64,000 nt of DNA from Agarophyton chilense (lineage: Eukaryota > Rhodophyta > Florideophyceae > Gracilariales > Gracilariaceae). The number at the start of each line of letters is the position of its first letter. Positions within the stretch are counted from its first letter, which is position 1. The DNA lies in NCBI GenBank assembly GCA_030374765.1, contig JARGXX010000017.1, positions 186,001 through 250,000 on the forward strand. The letters run 5' to 3'. Shown here one piece after another: positions 30,795 to 40,313 of this stretch. The position numbers and the translations under genes are program-made. Under the pieces are notes generated by a model. That model did no database searches, was not told the DNA's origin, and saw nothing but the letters and a program-made list of their open reading frames with translations.

Positions 30795-31500
30795 TCAAAG
30801 CGTTAGTGCCAGTGCTACGTTTGCAGTTGGTTGAGTAATTGATTGTTGCTGTATGAAGAAGGGCGGTGGGTCGTGAAGTAGTCTCAGAATTTTTAAGTTG
30901 ATTTTGCTTGCGGATTTGCTATTACCGGCGGAGATAGAGTAGTGTGGGGCGGTGGGGAGATTAGATGTTGTTGTGGAAGGGATTGGTTTGCTTTTTGTTT
31001 GCTTCGTTTGTTGTGTGTAGGGCGCTGGGAGAGCGTTCCTGCCGTTTTGGCAGTGTTGTGGTTTATGGATGTAGCTAGAAAGATATATTGGCCGTTCTGC
31101 CATTACGATTTTGCCATGAGTGCAGGGAAATTCTTTTTATTATCTATTATACTATTATATAGCCTTGTTTGAATGTGAAGACAAAAAGACCATATCTGGC
31201 TGGGAGGACGTTGACTACGAATAGGTTGTGCCTAATTTGCGGGTCGGTGACTGCGAGCGTTCAAAGTATCCTATTTTCGTCTGTTTTCAGGTTGAGAAAC
31301 TTCCTGTGAATGCATCTGGTTCTCTGTCGGTTGGCAGATTGTGTTTAGATTTATGTCCGAAATAGATGCATGACGAATGTGGATGGAGAAAAAGAGTACA
31401 GTGTGCTCGGCTGTTCAGTTTGAACATACCAATAGCGCTCGTGTTGGCATCGGATGTGACGTCTACCTGATTGTGTGGTTGTAGTGGACGCATAACCTGA
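30795..31500 (-). pseudogene. Copia B protease/gag-pre-integrase remnants
   Basis: Weak matches only: a D-A-N-T-S-A-I block near 31450 that could be the decayed protease centre and Thr/Asn-rich linker resembling copia A. Gag is not recognisable further right. Confidence 0.4.
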
Positions 31501-32568
31501 TACGTCTGATTGGGGAGCCTAAATCTTGCGTACTTTACTCGATGATGTTTTGTATTGTATTTGGGGGGTTCTGGCTCTCTTCAGTCTTGATCAGTGTAAT
31601 TCCATCGAGTTTCAAGTTCATTGTGATAAAAAAATAGTTGATTGAAGGGTATGCGACGAGTTGGGTATGTTAGACGATAGAATTCGAAAAGTGGCTTATA
31701 TTGAATACTTGGGTTTTTCTATTCTCTAGAACGCTGTGAAGGGGTTGTATTAAGGGCGCTATTTGCAGTAGAGGGATGATGAAGACTGTAGAAAGATATG
31801 AAAAATCTTGGGAAGTTGCAAATGGTGTTAGGTTGGTTGGATAGGATATCTTGAAAACTACGGGTCAGAGTAACATACTTCGTAAGTCTTTATATCATAA
31901 AGAATTGGACTATTTTCTTTTCTAATATTCGAATATTGCACTGCTACGTTTTTTGACGAATGGACAATTGTTTCTTCAAATATTCATCTGTTTGGTTGAT
32001 TTATTCTATTTCGATACTCTCAGCTTCTTTTACGGAGAAATTTGTGATCTTTTTAGTTGTTTCACTGATACTAAAGACAAATATATATATATAAGATTAA
32101 ATTTGGTAAGTATTCGTTTAGTACGAGCAGTAGTACTATTAGTTAGATAATATGGCTGCAATTTGAAGCCAAAAGTATGTGGTTTTTTTATGACGTACAA
32201 TTTATGTTCTGTCATTTAAAGTGACGGGGTTGAGTTTTTTCGAATATAGATTACTGCTAAAACTGTTTCTGTATACGTTTTCAACGAGGTTTACTGCAGA
32301 CGATAATTAATTGTGTTGAGGTCTCTTATTTGGCGAGTTGTTTCAGGTTTTAGCTCGAAGTAGAGAGACTAAGGGATGTGGTTTGTGTGTGTTGCATTTT
32401 ATTTTGCGGAATAAAATTGTTTTCATGTAAAATGTTGTCTTACATGTAGAGTTCTTTGACGTTGGGATGTTGACGAAGTTGTCTCCCTTGTCAACGGGCT
32501 AGGCAAGTTTTGATGGAATCTGTGTTTGGCAGTGGGGTTTGAAGGTGTGTGTGAGGCCGTGGTGGCCT
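31501..32568. other. Decayed copia B leader/gag region
   Basis: AT-rich, no readable gene. By position between the protease remnant and the primer site it should hold gag and leader. Confidence 0.45.
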
Positions 32569-32585
32569 GCATGAGGCCCATAACC
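32569..32585 (-). promoter_or_regulatory. Copia B primer-binding site, half-tRNA-iMet type
   Basis: Minus strand reads GGTTATGGGCCTCATGC immediately after the LTR. 16 of 17 bases match the copia A site at 6481-6497. Complementary to the anticodon arm of initiator tRNA-Met. Confidence 0.75.
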
Positions 32586-32675
32586 TGTGAGTGGAAGGCA
32601 CTGCCTCTCAACTTTACTTCTTGGTCGTTGTCGCCGCTCTATAGTACATTTCTGTCACTGTAATGCTGTTTGACA
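32586..32675 (-). repeat. Copia B 5' LTR, 90 bp
   Basis: Starts TGTCAAACAGC on the minus strand and ends CCACTCACA before the primer site. Same ends and similar length as the copia A LTRs but internally diverged, so a separate subfamily or an older insertion. Its partner LTR was not found. Confidence 0.8.
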
Positions 32676-33316
32676 GCGTGCTCTTGAGGTCGTCTTTGGA
32701 TCATGTTTTCATGATTACAAAATAGCCAAAATTGATCGAAAGTGGGAATCTATTTTCCTGGTCAAGATCGCAGGGTTCGACCTGGCGAAGACTGTCCTTG
32801 AGAGCACTGGTAGTCTTGCTCAAAAAGGGGTCAAAAAGGCTAATAATCCTACAAAAGAAAACATGGTTCATCAGTAAAGACGACAATCAATGCAGCTTCA
32901 CGTGTTCAATCCTGCTAATATTCGATACTGCACTACAAGCACATCTGAAACCATTTGTGTGGCGGAACTTTATCTGGGCACTTTCGAACATCTTCGAAAA
33001 GAAAGGAGGAATGTCGATAGAGCTTTGAGCATGATACACACATTGCACCATCAGGAAACATTTCGACAGTTTTGGATCGATCTAATCCTTAGCTACTGCC
33101 ACTCAGGACAACTAACCGAAAAAAATCACAAACAAGCTCAACACGTTTTTGGATTTCCTTGGCTTTTCTTTCTTCTTTAAAAGAGTCTACTTTCTCCTGC
33201 AAGGCGTTAGAAGAAAAAAAGAAAACTGTTCTTATCAACACAATGCTGCGCCGTGTCGCGGTAATCTGTATTTGCTCGTGCTAGTTATCACGTCCTCATC
33301 ACAGTTGACAACCGTT
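32676..33316. other. Spacer between mobile region 1 and aldolase
   Basis: No supported gene. The last 100-150 bp should hold the aldolase 3' UTR (minus strand). Plus-strand frames at 32732-33180 have no recognisable domain. Confidence 0.5.
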
Positions 33317-34680
33317 TTAGTACTTGTAGCCCTTTTCAAAGGTGCCCAGTGCGTCCAGAGATGGCTCAGAACCCTTAGTATACTTTCCTTGGTTCGCGAG
33401 TGAGTTGGCACGGGCGCGAGCAAGGAGGGCCTGCTGGGCTGCGGGTACGTTTTCGGGCTTGCCCATCCAAGACTTGAGGCACGATTGTTGCAGCGCACGA
33501 CCGTACGAGAAGCTGAGACTCCACGGTCCCTTACGCTCGATGGTGTTCATGGCGCTGAGGTTGATAGAAGCTTCTTCCTCTGACATACCACCAGACAGGA
33601 ACATTATGCCAGGCACGGCAGACGGTACTCTGCGTTCCAAGGTACGTACAGTCATGGTACCAATTTCCTCAGGAGAGGTAGTCCCATTGAAATCAGATCC
33701 AGGCACAACCATGTTCGGCTTGAGAAGAGAACCCTCCAACAAAACACCTGTGGTGTCACAAGCCTTGTACACAGCGGCGAGAACCTGTTCCTGAACTTCA
33801 GCAGTTCTAGAGATCGGATGGTCACCATCCATCAGAATCTCGGGTTCAATAATTGGCACAAGTCCGGCATCCTGTACCGTACGAGCGTAGCGAGCAAGGC
33901 CCCAGGTGTTTTCCTCGAGGGAAACCTTGGATGGGGTAAACTCAGAGATCTGAAGCACCGCACGCCACTTGGCAAAGCGGGCGCCTTGCTTGTAATAAGC
34001 GGCAGCGCGCTCGCTGAGACCATCCAATCCGGTGCACCAGGTCTCAAACGAGGCAGCGTTGCCGAGTGGAGAGAGGCCCTTATCAACCTTAATACCTGGG
34101 ATGATTCCAATGTCCCTGAGGCAATCTACAAACGGCTTGCCTTCAGCACTGTCCTGATACAAGGTTTCCTCGAAGAGGATGGCACCTGAGATATAATCTC
34201 CTAAACCCTGGCAATTGAAAAGCAAACCGCGGTAGGCCTGACGATTAGCTTCAGTGTTTTCAACACCAATGGATGCAAGTCTCTTGCCAATGGTCTTCGT
34301 GGATTCGTCGACTGCAAGGATACCTTTGCCAGGAGAAGCAATGGTAGAGGCGGTTTTGATCAACTCGTCAGCGTACTGCTCGAGAGCCATGCGCGGCTGC
34401 ACGCGGGCAACTCGGGTGGGCACGCGCGCAGGGCGCGCTGCAACGAAGGAAGTGGAGCCGAGCGCACTACAATGAAGTTATATTGAGTGATCGTCATCAC
34501 GAGCGATAGCAGCGTAGCGAATCGAAGCAAGGAGACAAATGTGGCGATGGTTAGACATCAGTGCGCGCATGCAAGGCAGAGCAACGCTCTACAAGAAAGG
34601 ATTGCGAAGTTGTGAGAGCGAGTGACGTACTTTGAGGGACGCGAGATGGGAAGAGCGTTGACGAAGGCAGCGGGAGCCAT
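33317..34680 (-). CDS. FBA: Fructose-bisphosphate aldolase class I, plastid-type, one intron
   Basis: Reversible cleavage of fructose-1,6-bisphosphate (and sedoheptulose-bisphosphate in the Calvin cycle) in the plastid stroma (EC 4.1.2.13). Two exons: 34680-34631 and 34466-33317, giving 399 aa. The long frame has no ATG before the mature start; its upstream part reads like a transit peptide that runs into CATTGTAG. An ATG at 34680 opens a short exon ([11 protein letters not shown]...) ending at GTACGT, and the two join in phase. Residues ~1-45 are Ala/Arg/Val-rich, ending near V-Q-P-R-M. The mature enzyme has [11 protein letters not shown], the Schiff-base lysine K266 in [15 protein letters not shown], and a terminal Tyr. 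Length and motifs are those of the metal-independent family. Divergent from a possible small gene at 35236. Confidence 0.93.
34467..34630 (-). other. Predicted intron in the aldolase transit-peptide region (164 bp)
   Basis: Donor GTACGT (34630-34625), acceptor ATTGTAG (ending 34467). It splits an Asn codon (AA|T). The only reading that supplies an ATG and keeps the transit-peptide character uses these sites. Confidence 0.85.
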
Positions 34681-35235
34681 TGCGAACAGGGACAGGCGTA
34701 CAGACGAGCGAACAAAAAACAAAGCAAGGCGAAAGGGGGATGGTGGCTACCGGAGAACCAGGCGAAGCAGGGGCCAGATGAATCAAGCGAGAAGGCGGTG
34801 GGGTTGAAAAGAGCCCAAATACAAGCGTGGGTAGGGAAAGCTGGACGCACAGGTAGCCTGCTGATCTGTGTGGTGAGCAGCCGTCGATATAGAGTGGCCA
34901 ATGATCGCACGTGTATGGAACTTGTATCCAGTGACAGGCTGCCACTTGGCGCGGAGAATACCAAGTACGGAACGAGCTGGTCGAATTGGCAGTCATCCCG
35001 CGTCCGAGATCACGTACGCGGCGCGAGCGTGTGTGTGGCCCCTCTCGCGCACACACTGCTTTTTTCAGCTCATTTTTCGCAGCCTCCTCCGATCCACTCA
35101 TCACCCTTCTCGCAGCGGCGGGACCGCTTTCAAACTTTGAAATTTAAACTTGGCAGCCTTGCCTCCCTGTACCCTCGTACTCTTCGATTTTTTCCTTCGC
35201 CAAGGTTAAGCCAGACACAGTACCCAGCGTCCACA
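34681..35235. promoter_or_regulatory. Divergent upstream region of aldolase and a possible small gene
   Basis: 555 bp between divergent start codons, so promoters of both should be here. A TTTGAAATTTAAAC stretch (35138-35151) is the most TATA-like sequence for the rightward gene, 85-98 bp before its ATG. Nothing else stands out. Confidence 0.4.
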
Positions 35236-35352
35236 ATGTCAAATGACTACGACGCACAGGCGCAGGGCGAAGGGGGATTCGTCTGGTGTGTGTACAAGCG
35301 AAAACACTTTACAGCAGCAAACAAAAAACGTTCCACAATGATGAATGAATGA
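35236..35352 (+). CDS. Possible first exon or small ORF
   Basis: ATG in good context (CCACAATG) after a pyrimidine-rich leader, reading M-S-N-D-Y-D-A-Q and a Gly-Glu-rich segment. After 17 codons comes a candidate donor (GTGTGTGTAC), so the real product may continue in a later exon; read straight on, it gives 38 residues. I found no matching downstream exon before the BAR-like gene ends at 35705. Not recognised. Confidence 0.3.
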   Translation: MSNDYDAQAQGEGGFVWCVYKRKHFTAANKKRSTMMNE

Positions 35353-35704
35353 ATAAGAAGAATACGCGTACATGCCCTACCCGCTCCCTGTTAGCCCTTT
35401 AACTCGCCTTTGACCGGCGCATTTTCTTGCGAGCGCGCTCACCCTTTCCAAAAACTCGCACGAGGGACGCGGCTTCGACGCGCCGCGCGCCTCGAAGCTA
35501 TCTATCCTCCGATCTTATAATTAGAGGCCCAATGTACTGCGATGACACACAAACCCTGAAGCCCGTCCGGCATCATTTCGAGCAGCGCTGGCGAAAATGC
35601 GACTTACCCGATTGCAAAACACGCCTAAACCACAAGCGCCCCTCACAAACACACATATACACACAGCAAAAAGAAACAAAAGACACCTTCACACACAAAC
35701 ACAT
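35353..35704. other. Intergenic between possible small gene and BAR-like gene
   Basis: No convincing coding sequence. Should contain the 3' UTR of the minus-strand BAR-like gene. CA-rich runs at 35640-35704. Confidence 0.5.
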
Positions 35705-36634
35705 TCATTTGCCACTTCTCGACAGCGAAGGGATGGACTTGGCGCGGTTGAAGGCGTCGGCAAAATTTGCGGCGGCGATTGCCAGAGCGCGTTCATATTG
35801 CAGCGCAAGACTCTTGCTCCATTTGGCCATGTTCTTTGAGGTGAGCTCTGTCATCACGTCCGACTCCGTGCGCAGCTCTGTAGAGGTTCGCACCCACACC
35901 GGCTTGGCAGCCTCTGCCAGAGCCTCGTAGTAGCTTCTCTTCTCTTCAGTGTCAGCCATGTCGGCGTGGCGTTTATATTTGAGATATTGACCCTTCTGAT
36001 CAATGTATCTCTTGCGAAGCGGGACGATCTTGCGGCTGTAACGCTCCTCAAATGAGCGGGTGAGGTCGTTGATCGGGGAGCTGATGGCCACGCTGAGCTT
36101 GAGCACAGTGTCACTGTGAGATGACAGACTCTTGCCCAAGGCCTTCTGTGCCTCCCTTGCCTCGATGGGCAGGTAAGACGAGAAGTGAGAGGTGGGCATG
36201 TTTTCGTCATGCTCGCTGGCGTTTTCGGACAGTGAGAGCTCGCGATCCTCCAACGAAGTGGAGGAATGGTGAGTGTGGGGTTGCATGACGTGCAGCAGGG
36301 TGCCGCCCAGGCTGCGTTCATTGCTTGCGTGCGCCACGAGCGTGTCCTTGTGCTCGTTGGCGGCGGAGGCCAGTTCGCGGAGCGCGACGCGAATGTCCTC
36401 CAACGCGTGGATGGAGTTGCCTAGCGGACGGTCTTCGTAGTAGAGCTCGGGTGACTCGACCATGACGGTGTGATGGTCGATGCCGCCAAACACCTTGTTG
36501 GAGACGTTATGGGGCAGCAGCGAGTGCTGCAGCCCGGAGAGCGAGAAGGGCGAATCATGCGACGCGACATGGTCGTGTTCCGAGCGGTCATCTGGGCGCC
36601 GAAATCGATTGCCAATGGAGCGTAACAACGCCAT
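35705..36634 (-). CDS. Coiled-coil protein with BAR-like domain
   Basis: 309 aa from ATG 36634. Residues 1-60 are basic then Ser/His-rich. Residues ~80-105 hold a short helix. Residues ~165-295 form a long helical, charged region: V-L-K-L-S-V-A-I-S-S-P-I-N-D-L...E-E-R-Y-S-R-K-I-V-P-L-R-K-R-Y-I-D-Q-K-G-Q-Y-L-K-Y-K, then a short break and M-T-E-L-T-S-K-N-M-A-K-W-S-K-S-L-A-L-Q-Y-E-R-A-L-A. The pattern (long amphipathic helices, P-L-R-K-x-Y, a late W near the end) is like BAR domains of sorting-nexin/amphiphysin type, which bind curved membranes. No PX or SH3 is visible. The bases before the ATG (TGCTGTAG) look like an intron acceptor after a pyrimidine-rich stretch, with a GTACGA donor candidate at about 36777, so a 5'-UTR intron is possible. 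Confidence 0.55.
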   Translation of the reverse strand: MALLRSIGNRFRRPDDRSEHDHVASHDSPFSLSGLQHSLLPHNVSNKVFGGIDHHTVMVESPELYYEDRPLGNSIHALEDIRVALRELASAANEHKDTLVAHASNERSLGGTLLHVMQPHTHHSSTSLEDRELSLSENASEHDENMPTSHFSSYLPIEAREAQKALGKSLSSHSDTVLKLSVAISSPINDLTRSFEERYSRKIVPLRKRYIDQKGQYLKYKRHADMADTEEKRSYYEALAEAAKPVWVRTSTELRTESDVMTELTSKNMAKWSKSLALQYERALAIAAANFADAFNRAKSIPSLSRSGK

Positions 36635-37414
36635 CTACAGCAAGACCAGCAACACAAAAGCGTAAGCACAAGCGAGCACAAGTAGAAGCAGAGGCAGAAG
36701 ATGGAGCAGAGCAGATGGGAGGCAAGTAAAGAGCAAGCGATAGGAGAAAAGCGGGGCGGAAGAAGGAGGTCGTACGCTCAGGGCTCACACACGGCTGGGG
36801 ACAGTGGTCGGACACCAAAGGGCGCAGGCTGCACACAGATATGAGGGGGGGGGGGAGGGCAACGAATGAATGACGGCGATGCACACCGTTCCGCCGCGTG
36901 CGCTCGCCGCCGCCACCGGCGATGCAACGGCTCTCTGTGTTGCTTTGCGCGCGCGCCGTGCCACGCGCTCGTCGTAACGGTCGCGCAGTCGCCTTTTGCT
37001 CGCGCCGTTGCTATTGGCTCGCGCCCAAACTGCGCAGTGCATCGCAGTGACGTTGAGCAACGCGCCTCTGACGCGTGGCCACGGTTACACGTGCCAGAAC
37101 GGCATGGTCGCACCAGCGCAACATGACATAATGACATAATGACATAATGACACCACCCGCCAGCAATGCATCCAGTGTCCCATGCCCAATGTGAGGGCGC
37201 CTCCTCCGCTCAAGTCTTTGCAATCGCGCCACGCCAGGACGCACATCTGCTCCGCACCCCAAAAAGATAACGTAAAGCTTGTCTGCCCCCCGCCTTACCC
37301 CTTTTCCCACCTCTTGCCCCTTTCCTCCACTCCCCCCCTCCCCTCCTCCCCCTCCCCTCCCCCCCCCCTCCTCCCCCTCCCCTCCCCCCCCCCCCCCCCC
37401 ACTGCTTCTCCAAC
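36635..37414. promoter_or_regulatory. Divergent region between BAR-like and lipase genes
   Basis: 780 bp, GC-rich. Contains a G-run (36846-36855), an 8-bp tandem ATGACATA in about four copies (37126-37152), and a C/CT tract (37318-37400) that reaches almost to the lipase ATG. Both promoters must be here; no TATA box recognised. Confidence 0.5.
37126..37152. repeat. Short tandem repeat ATGACATA
   Basis: About 3.5 copies of the 8-bp unit in the BAR-lipase intergenic region. Confidence 0.75.
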
Positions 37415-38884
37415 ATGTCCGCGCTCGTCGGGCTCGGGCCGCTGCTCGACCCGTCCGCGCTCGCCACCATCGCCCGTCAGCTCTGGGCGGCGCGCGACCG
37501 TCTCAACCTACGCATGCGCGGCAACATCCCGTCGGCCCCTGAGCTCTACCTCGCCTTTCACGCCCACATGACCGAGTGCGACCGTCTGCGTCTGCAGCAG
37601 GCGCAAAGCCGACCGGACTCATACGCCCAGCTTGCTGCTTTGCCGCCGCCCCCCGCCACGGAGAGTCCTCCGGACGTTGTAGAGCTCATGCGCTATTTGT
37701 CCCTGGCTGATGCCGCGTATGCGAGGACTCTGGAGGCACAAAGCCTTGTCTTGGAGCAGCTCGGCGTCGAAGAGGCGCTTGAGTGTCGCCTCATGGCTGA
37801 AAAATGGTGCCCTGGCTACTTCATCTGTTTTGACAAAGAGAGGGAGCACTTGATACTCTCCATTCGTGGCTCCAAGGAGATGTCCGACTTCATCACCAAT
37901 CTCAGCGCCGACATGGAACCGTTTTTGTCCGAATATGGTCATCAGGGTGTAGTACGCTCTGCCCAGCGCCTATTTCATCAGCTGCTACCGGTTCTTATGC
38001 AATTCAGCGATATCTTCAAACCGAACGCCTTCGTGGTGGTTGGGCACTCTTTGGGCGGTGCCGTGGCGTCGGCGTTCACCATGCTGCTGAGACAGACTGC
38101 GCACGACGACCGCTCCATCAAAAGACCGCTTCGATACCCCACGTGTTACGCTTTTGCGCCACCGCCGTGTTTATCCGAACGGCTTGCGGAGCATTCTGAA
38201 AGCTGTGACATAACCACCGTGGTCACGCACCTGGACCTTGTGCCACGTCTTTCGGCCGCCTCGGTCGATCGGCTGTTGATCAAGCTGTCGCGTTTCGATT
38301 GGGGAAGAAACCTTAGCTCGTCGGTGGGACGCGCCGTGGAGTCGGTAGCGTCGACTTTCATGCGCCCAGAGACAGCGAGAGGCATCTCGCAGACGGTGGC
38401 ATCAACGGGCACGGCCACAATGGCATTGGCGAGCGCGGGTATCAGATATCAAGCACGCTCGGCACTGGAGGCGCCGCGCTCGCGACAGCCAAGCTCGCTG
38501 TGGAACATGGCACTGAACGCCACCATCATGATGACGTCGATGCTGAATCAAAGTCTGGAAGGAAACCGGCAGCGACGGCGGACAGAGGATGTCAACGGAA
38601 ACTATGCATTTGCGCGAGAGTTTGGAATGAGCGAACGCGACGTGCACGAAGAGCTGGGCGACCAGCCGACGGACGTGTTCCTAGCGGGAAAGGTGTGGCA
38701 TTTGGACCGGGCGTTCTCGGACGCGGCGGAGCGAGGGGAGGATGGAGAAGGGATTGCGCCGAGCGTACTGGTGAGAAGAGAGCGCGGCTTTTTCCGCGAT
38801 GTGGAGCTGTCGCAGTGGATGGTACACGATCACAACCCGCGGACGACGATGGCGGCGCTGCGGCATCTGGAAGAGAGGACGTGA
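37415..38884 (+). CDS. Class 3 (diacylglycerol-lipase-like) lipase
   Basis: Serine hydrolase likely acting on acylglycerols at membranes, 489 aa from ATG 37415 (CAACATG context). Residues ~140-160: I-L-S-I-R-G-S, the oxyanion-side strand of class 3 lipases. The nucleophile elbow G-H-S212-L-G-G follows V-V-V. D274 in T-H-L-D-L-V-P-R is the expected acid, and H473 in the late D-H-N-P block the expected base, so the triad looks complete. The 200 residues between Asp and His, with Ala/Ser-rich helices, are typical of the sn-1 DAG lipase branch. No signal peptide or multi-pass membrane region is visible, unlike animal DAGL-alpha, so it is probably cytosolic or peripheral. GC-rich and intronless. 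Confidence 0.85.
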   Translation: MSALVGLGPLLDPSALATIARQLWAARDRLNLRMRGNIPSAPELYLAFHAHMTECDRLRLQQAQSRPDSYAQLAALPPPPATESPPDVVELMRYLSLADAAYARTLEAQSLVLEQLGVEEALECRLMAEKWCPGYFICFDKEREHLILSIRGSKEMSDFITNLSADMEPFLSEYGHQGVVRSAQRLFHQLLPVLMQFSDIFKPNAFVVVGHSLGGAVASAFTMLLRQTAHDDRSIKRPLRYPTCYAFAPPPCLSERLAEHSESCDITTVVTHLDLVPRLSAASVDRLLIKLSRFDWGRNLSSSVGRAVESVASTFMRPETARGISQTVASTGTATMALASAGIRYQARSALEAPRSRQPSSLWNMALNATIMMTSMLNQSLEGNRQRRRTEDVNGNYAFAREFGMSERDVHEELGDQPTDVFLAGKVWHLDRAFSDAAERGEDGEGIAPSVLVRRERGFFRDVELSQWMVHDHNPRTTMAALRHLEERT

Positions 38885-39339
38885 GGCGGAATGTTATTTT
38901 TGGGCGCGGGAGGGGGGGAGAGGGGATGGACGGCACGTGGAGCGCGGACGCGTGGAGAGGGGGGGAGGGGGCGGCCAGAATTGGCGGAGAAGAAGGGGGG
39001 GGGGGGGGGCTGGCGGGACAGCGGAGGCGGTAGCATGGCGCTGCGGTGCGCGCGCTGTGCCAACGTGGCACGAAGCCGCGCGCGCGTGCGCTCCACGTGG
39101 CGCGTGGCGGCGCCATGCGACGGCGGTTGGCGTCACGCACGTGTCACGCCGCTCCATGCTTCTTCGCCCCTGCGCCCTGCGCCATCAATGACTACCGCCT
39201 TTATCAACTCCGCAACGAGCACCGCCGCCCACTGCTGCATCTTCTTGACGCTGCCTGCTACTAGTAGTCTTCTTCTTCGCTGGAACGGGGGGGACCCGCT
39301 TGTGAGAGCTTCATTCTTCGCCAACACTGCCGTCCCCCT

Positions 39340-39391
39340 TGCCGCTGCCGCTGCCACTGCCGCTGCCGCTGCCGCTGCCGCTGCCGCTGCC
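39340..39391 (+). repeat. Hexamer microsatellite (GCTGCC)n upstream of the bZIP gene
   Basis: About eight units roughly 80 bp before the TATA box. The same hexamer encodes Leu-Pro in the ARID gene. Confidence 0.85.
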
Positions 39392-39470
39392 TTCTTCGCG
39401 TTTCAGCCCCCCCCCGCCCCCCCACCCTCCACCTTGCTTACGTGCCGCCCTTGCGCGTCTCTCCCCTCCC

Positions 39471-39478
39471 TATAAGAG
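39471..39478 (+). promoter_or_regulatory. TATA box of the bZIP gene
   Basis: TATAAGAG in a pyrimidine-rich context, 153 bp before the chosen ATG. This places transcription start near 39500 and excludes the upstream in-frame simple-sequence extension from the protein. Confidence 0.65.
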
Positions 39479-39623
39479 CCAAACTCTTCCGCACACGTCC
39501 GAGGCTGACGTGAAGCCCGTCCCAGTGCGCCTTCGTTCATTCACCTACTCATCCCATCCTTCGGCAACGCATCGTCGCTCGTACCAAGCTCGTATCCGCC
39601 TTGTGTACCCGCCACGTTCAGCC

Positions 39624-40313
39624 ATGGTTCCGTCCTCAAGCGCAGCCCTCTCCGCCTCGCTCCACGCCCAGTCGCACCCTGTCACAACCGCATGGGGTTC
39701 ACCCTCCCCGCGTATCGGAAGTATGTTCCTCGACTCGTTCGACTCGCCCAGGAGTCAACTGCCCTTTGCGCTCGTCGGTGCGCCCCCAATTCCGCCCTCG
39801 CTCTCGCTCGGCGCCCCAGCCTCTTCACATGCTTCACCAACGCTGCAGCCGGTCTCGCAGCCGCACCCGCTGCTCACCCCAGAGCCTTCCAAACCGCTGG
39901 CCATGCTGCAGGACCACACTAATCATCCACTGTCACCCGCCACCCCGCCGCACGGCGAGTGTACCGATAGCCGCCAGCGCCGCCAGCTGCGTATTCAACA
40001 TCGCCGCCGCATGCGTCGCAATGCGCCAATTTCTCGTGCAAGCCGCCTCACACCGGTGGCCGATCAGGCCGCGCTCAACCGCCGCGCCCAGCGCGTCATT
40101 CGCAATCGGGAGGTAGCGCTACGTGCTAGACAGAAGCAAAAAGCGCTCATGAAGAGCTTGGAGAATGAGAATTTTTCGCTCAAGAGCAAGGCCACTTCGC
40201 TGGAGGTGGAAAACTCCACGCTCAAGACGCAGATCGATTTGTTAAGGCGCGGCTCTTTTCTTGATTTTGATTCTGCCTTGACTGCATCCATATCGGGTTC
40301 TACCACTAACTAA
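39624..40313 (+). CDS. bZIP transcription factor
   Basis: Nuclear DNA-binding dimer, 229 aa. Start chosen at ATG 39624 (GCCATGG), since it is the first ATG after the TATA box. Residues 1-130 are Ser/Pro-rich. The basic region spans ~150-173 with the signature N161-x7-R169. The zipper has leucines at 179, 186, 193, 200 and 207, exactly seven apart, rich in E-N/K pairs. The stop follows about 22 residues later, so the zipper is C-terminal. A Cys/Pro-rich activation domain is not seen. Target genes cannot be inferred from the sequence. Confidence 0.93.
   Translation: MVPSSSAALSASLHAQSHPVTTAWGSPSPRIGSMFLDSFDSPRSQLPFALVGAPPIPPSLSLGAPASSHASPTLQPVSQPHPLLTPEPSKPLAMLQDHTNHPLSPATPPHGECTDSRQRRQLRIQHRRRMRRNAPISRASRLTPVADQAALNRRAQRVIRNREVALRARQKQKALMKSLENENFSLKSKATSLEVENSTLKTQIDLLRRGSFLDFDSALTASISGSTTN

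Larger units (their letters stand above)
38885..39623. promoter_or_regulatory. Lipase 3' region and bZIP promoter/leader
   Basis: Contains G-runs (38920-38930, 38960-38972, 38996-39008), the GCTGCC microsatellite (39340-39391), C-runs, and a TATA box at 39471. No convincing gene; frames here are Gly-, Ala- or Pro-rich readings of simple sequence. Confidence 0.6.

Noticed and set aside
33342-34189. Plus-strand frames opposite aldolase
   Set aside because: Shadows of a confidently identified enzyme.
38500-39475. Gly- and Arg-rich frames around the lipase end and bZIP promoter
   Set aside because: They come from G-runs and the GCTGCC microsatellite and have no family features.
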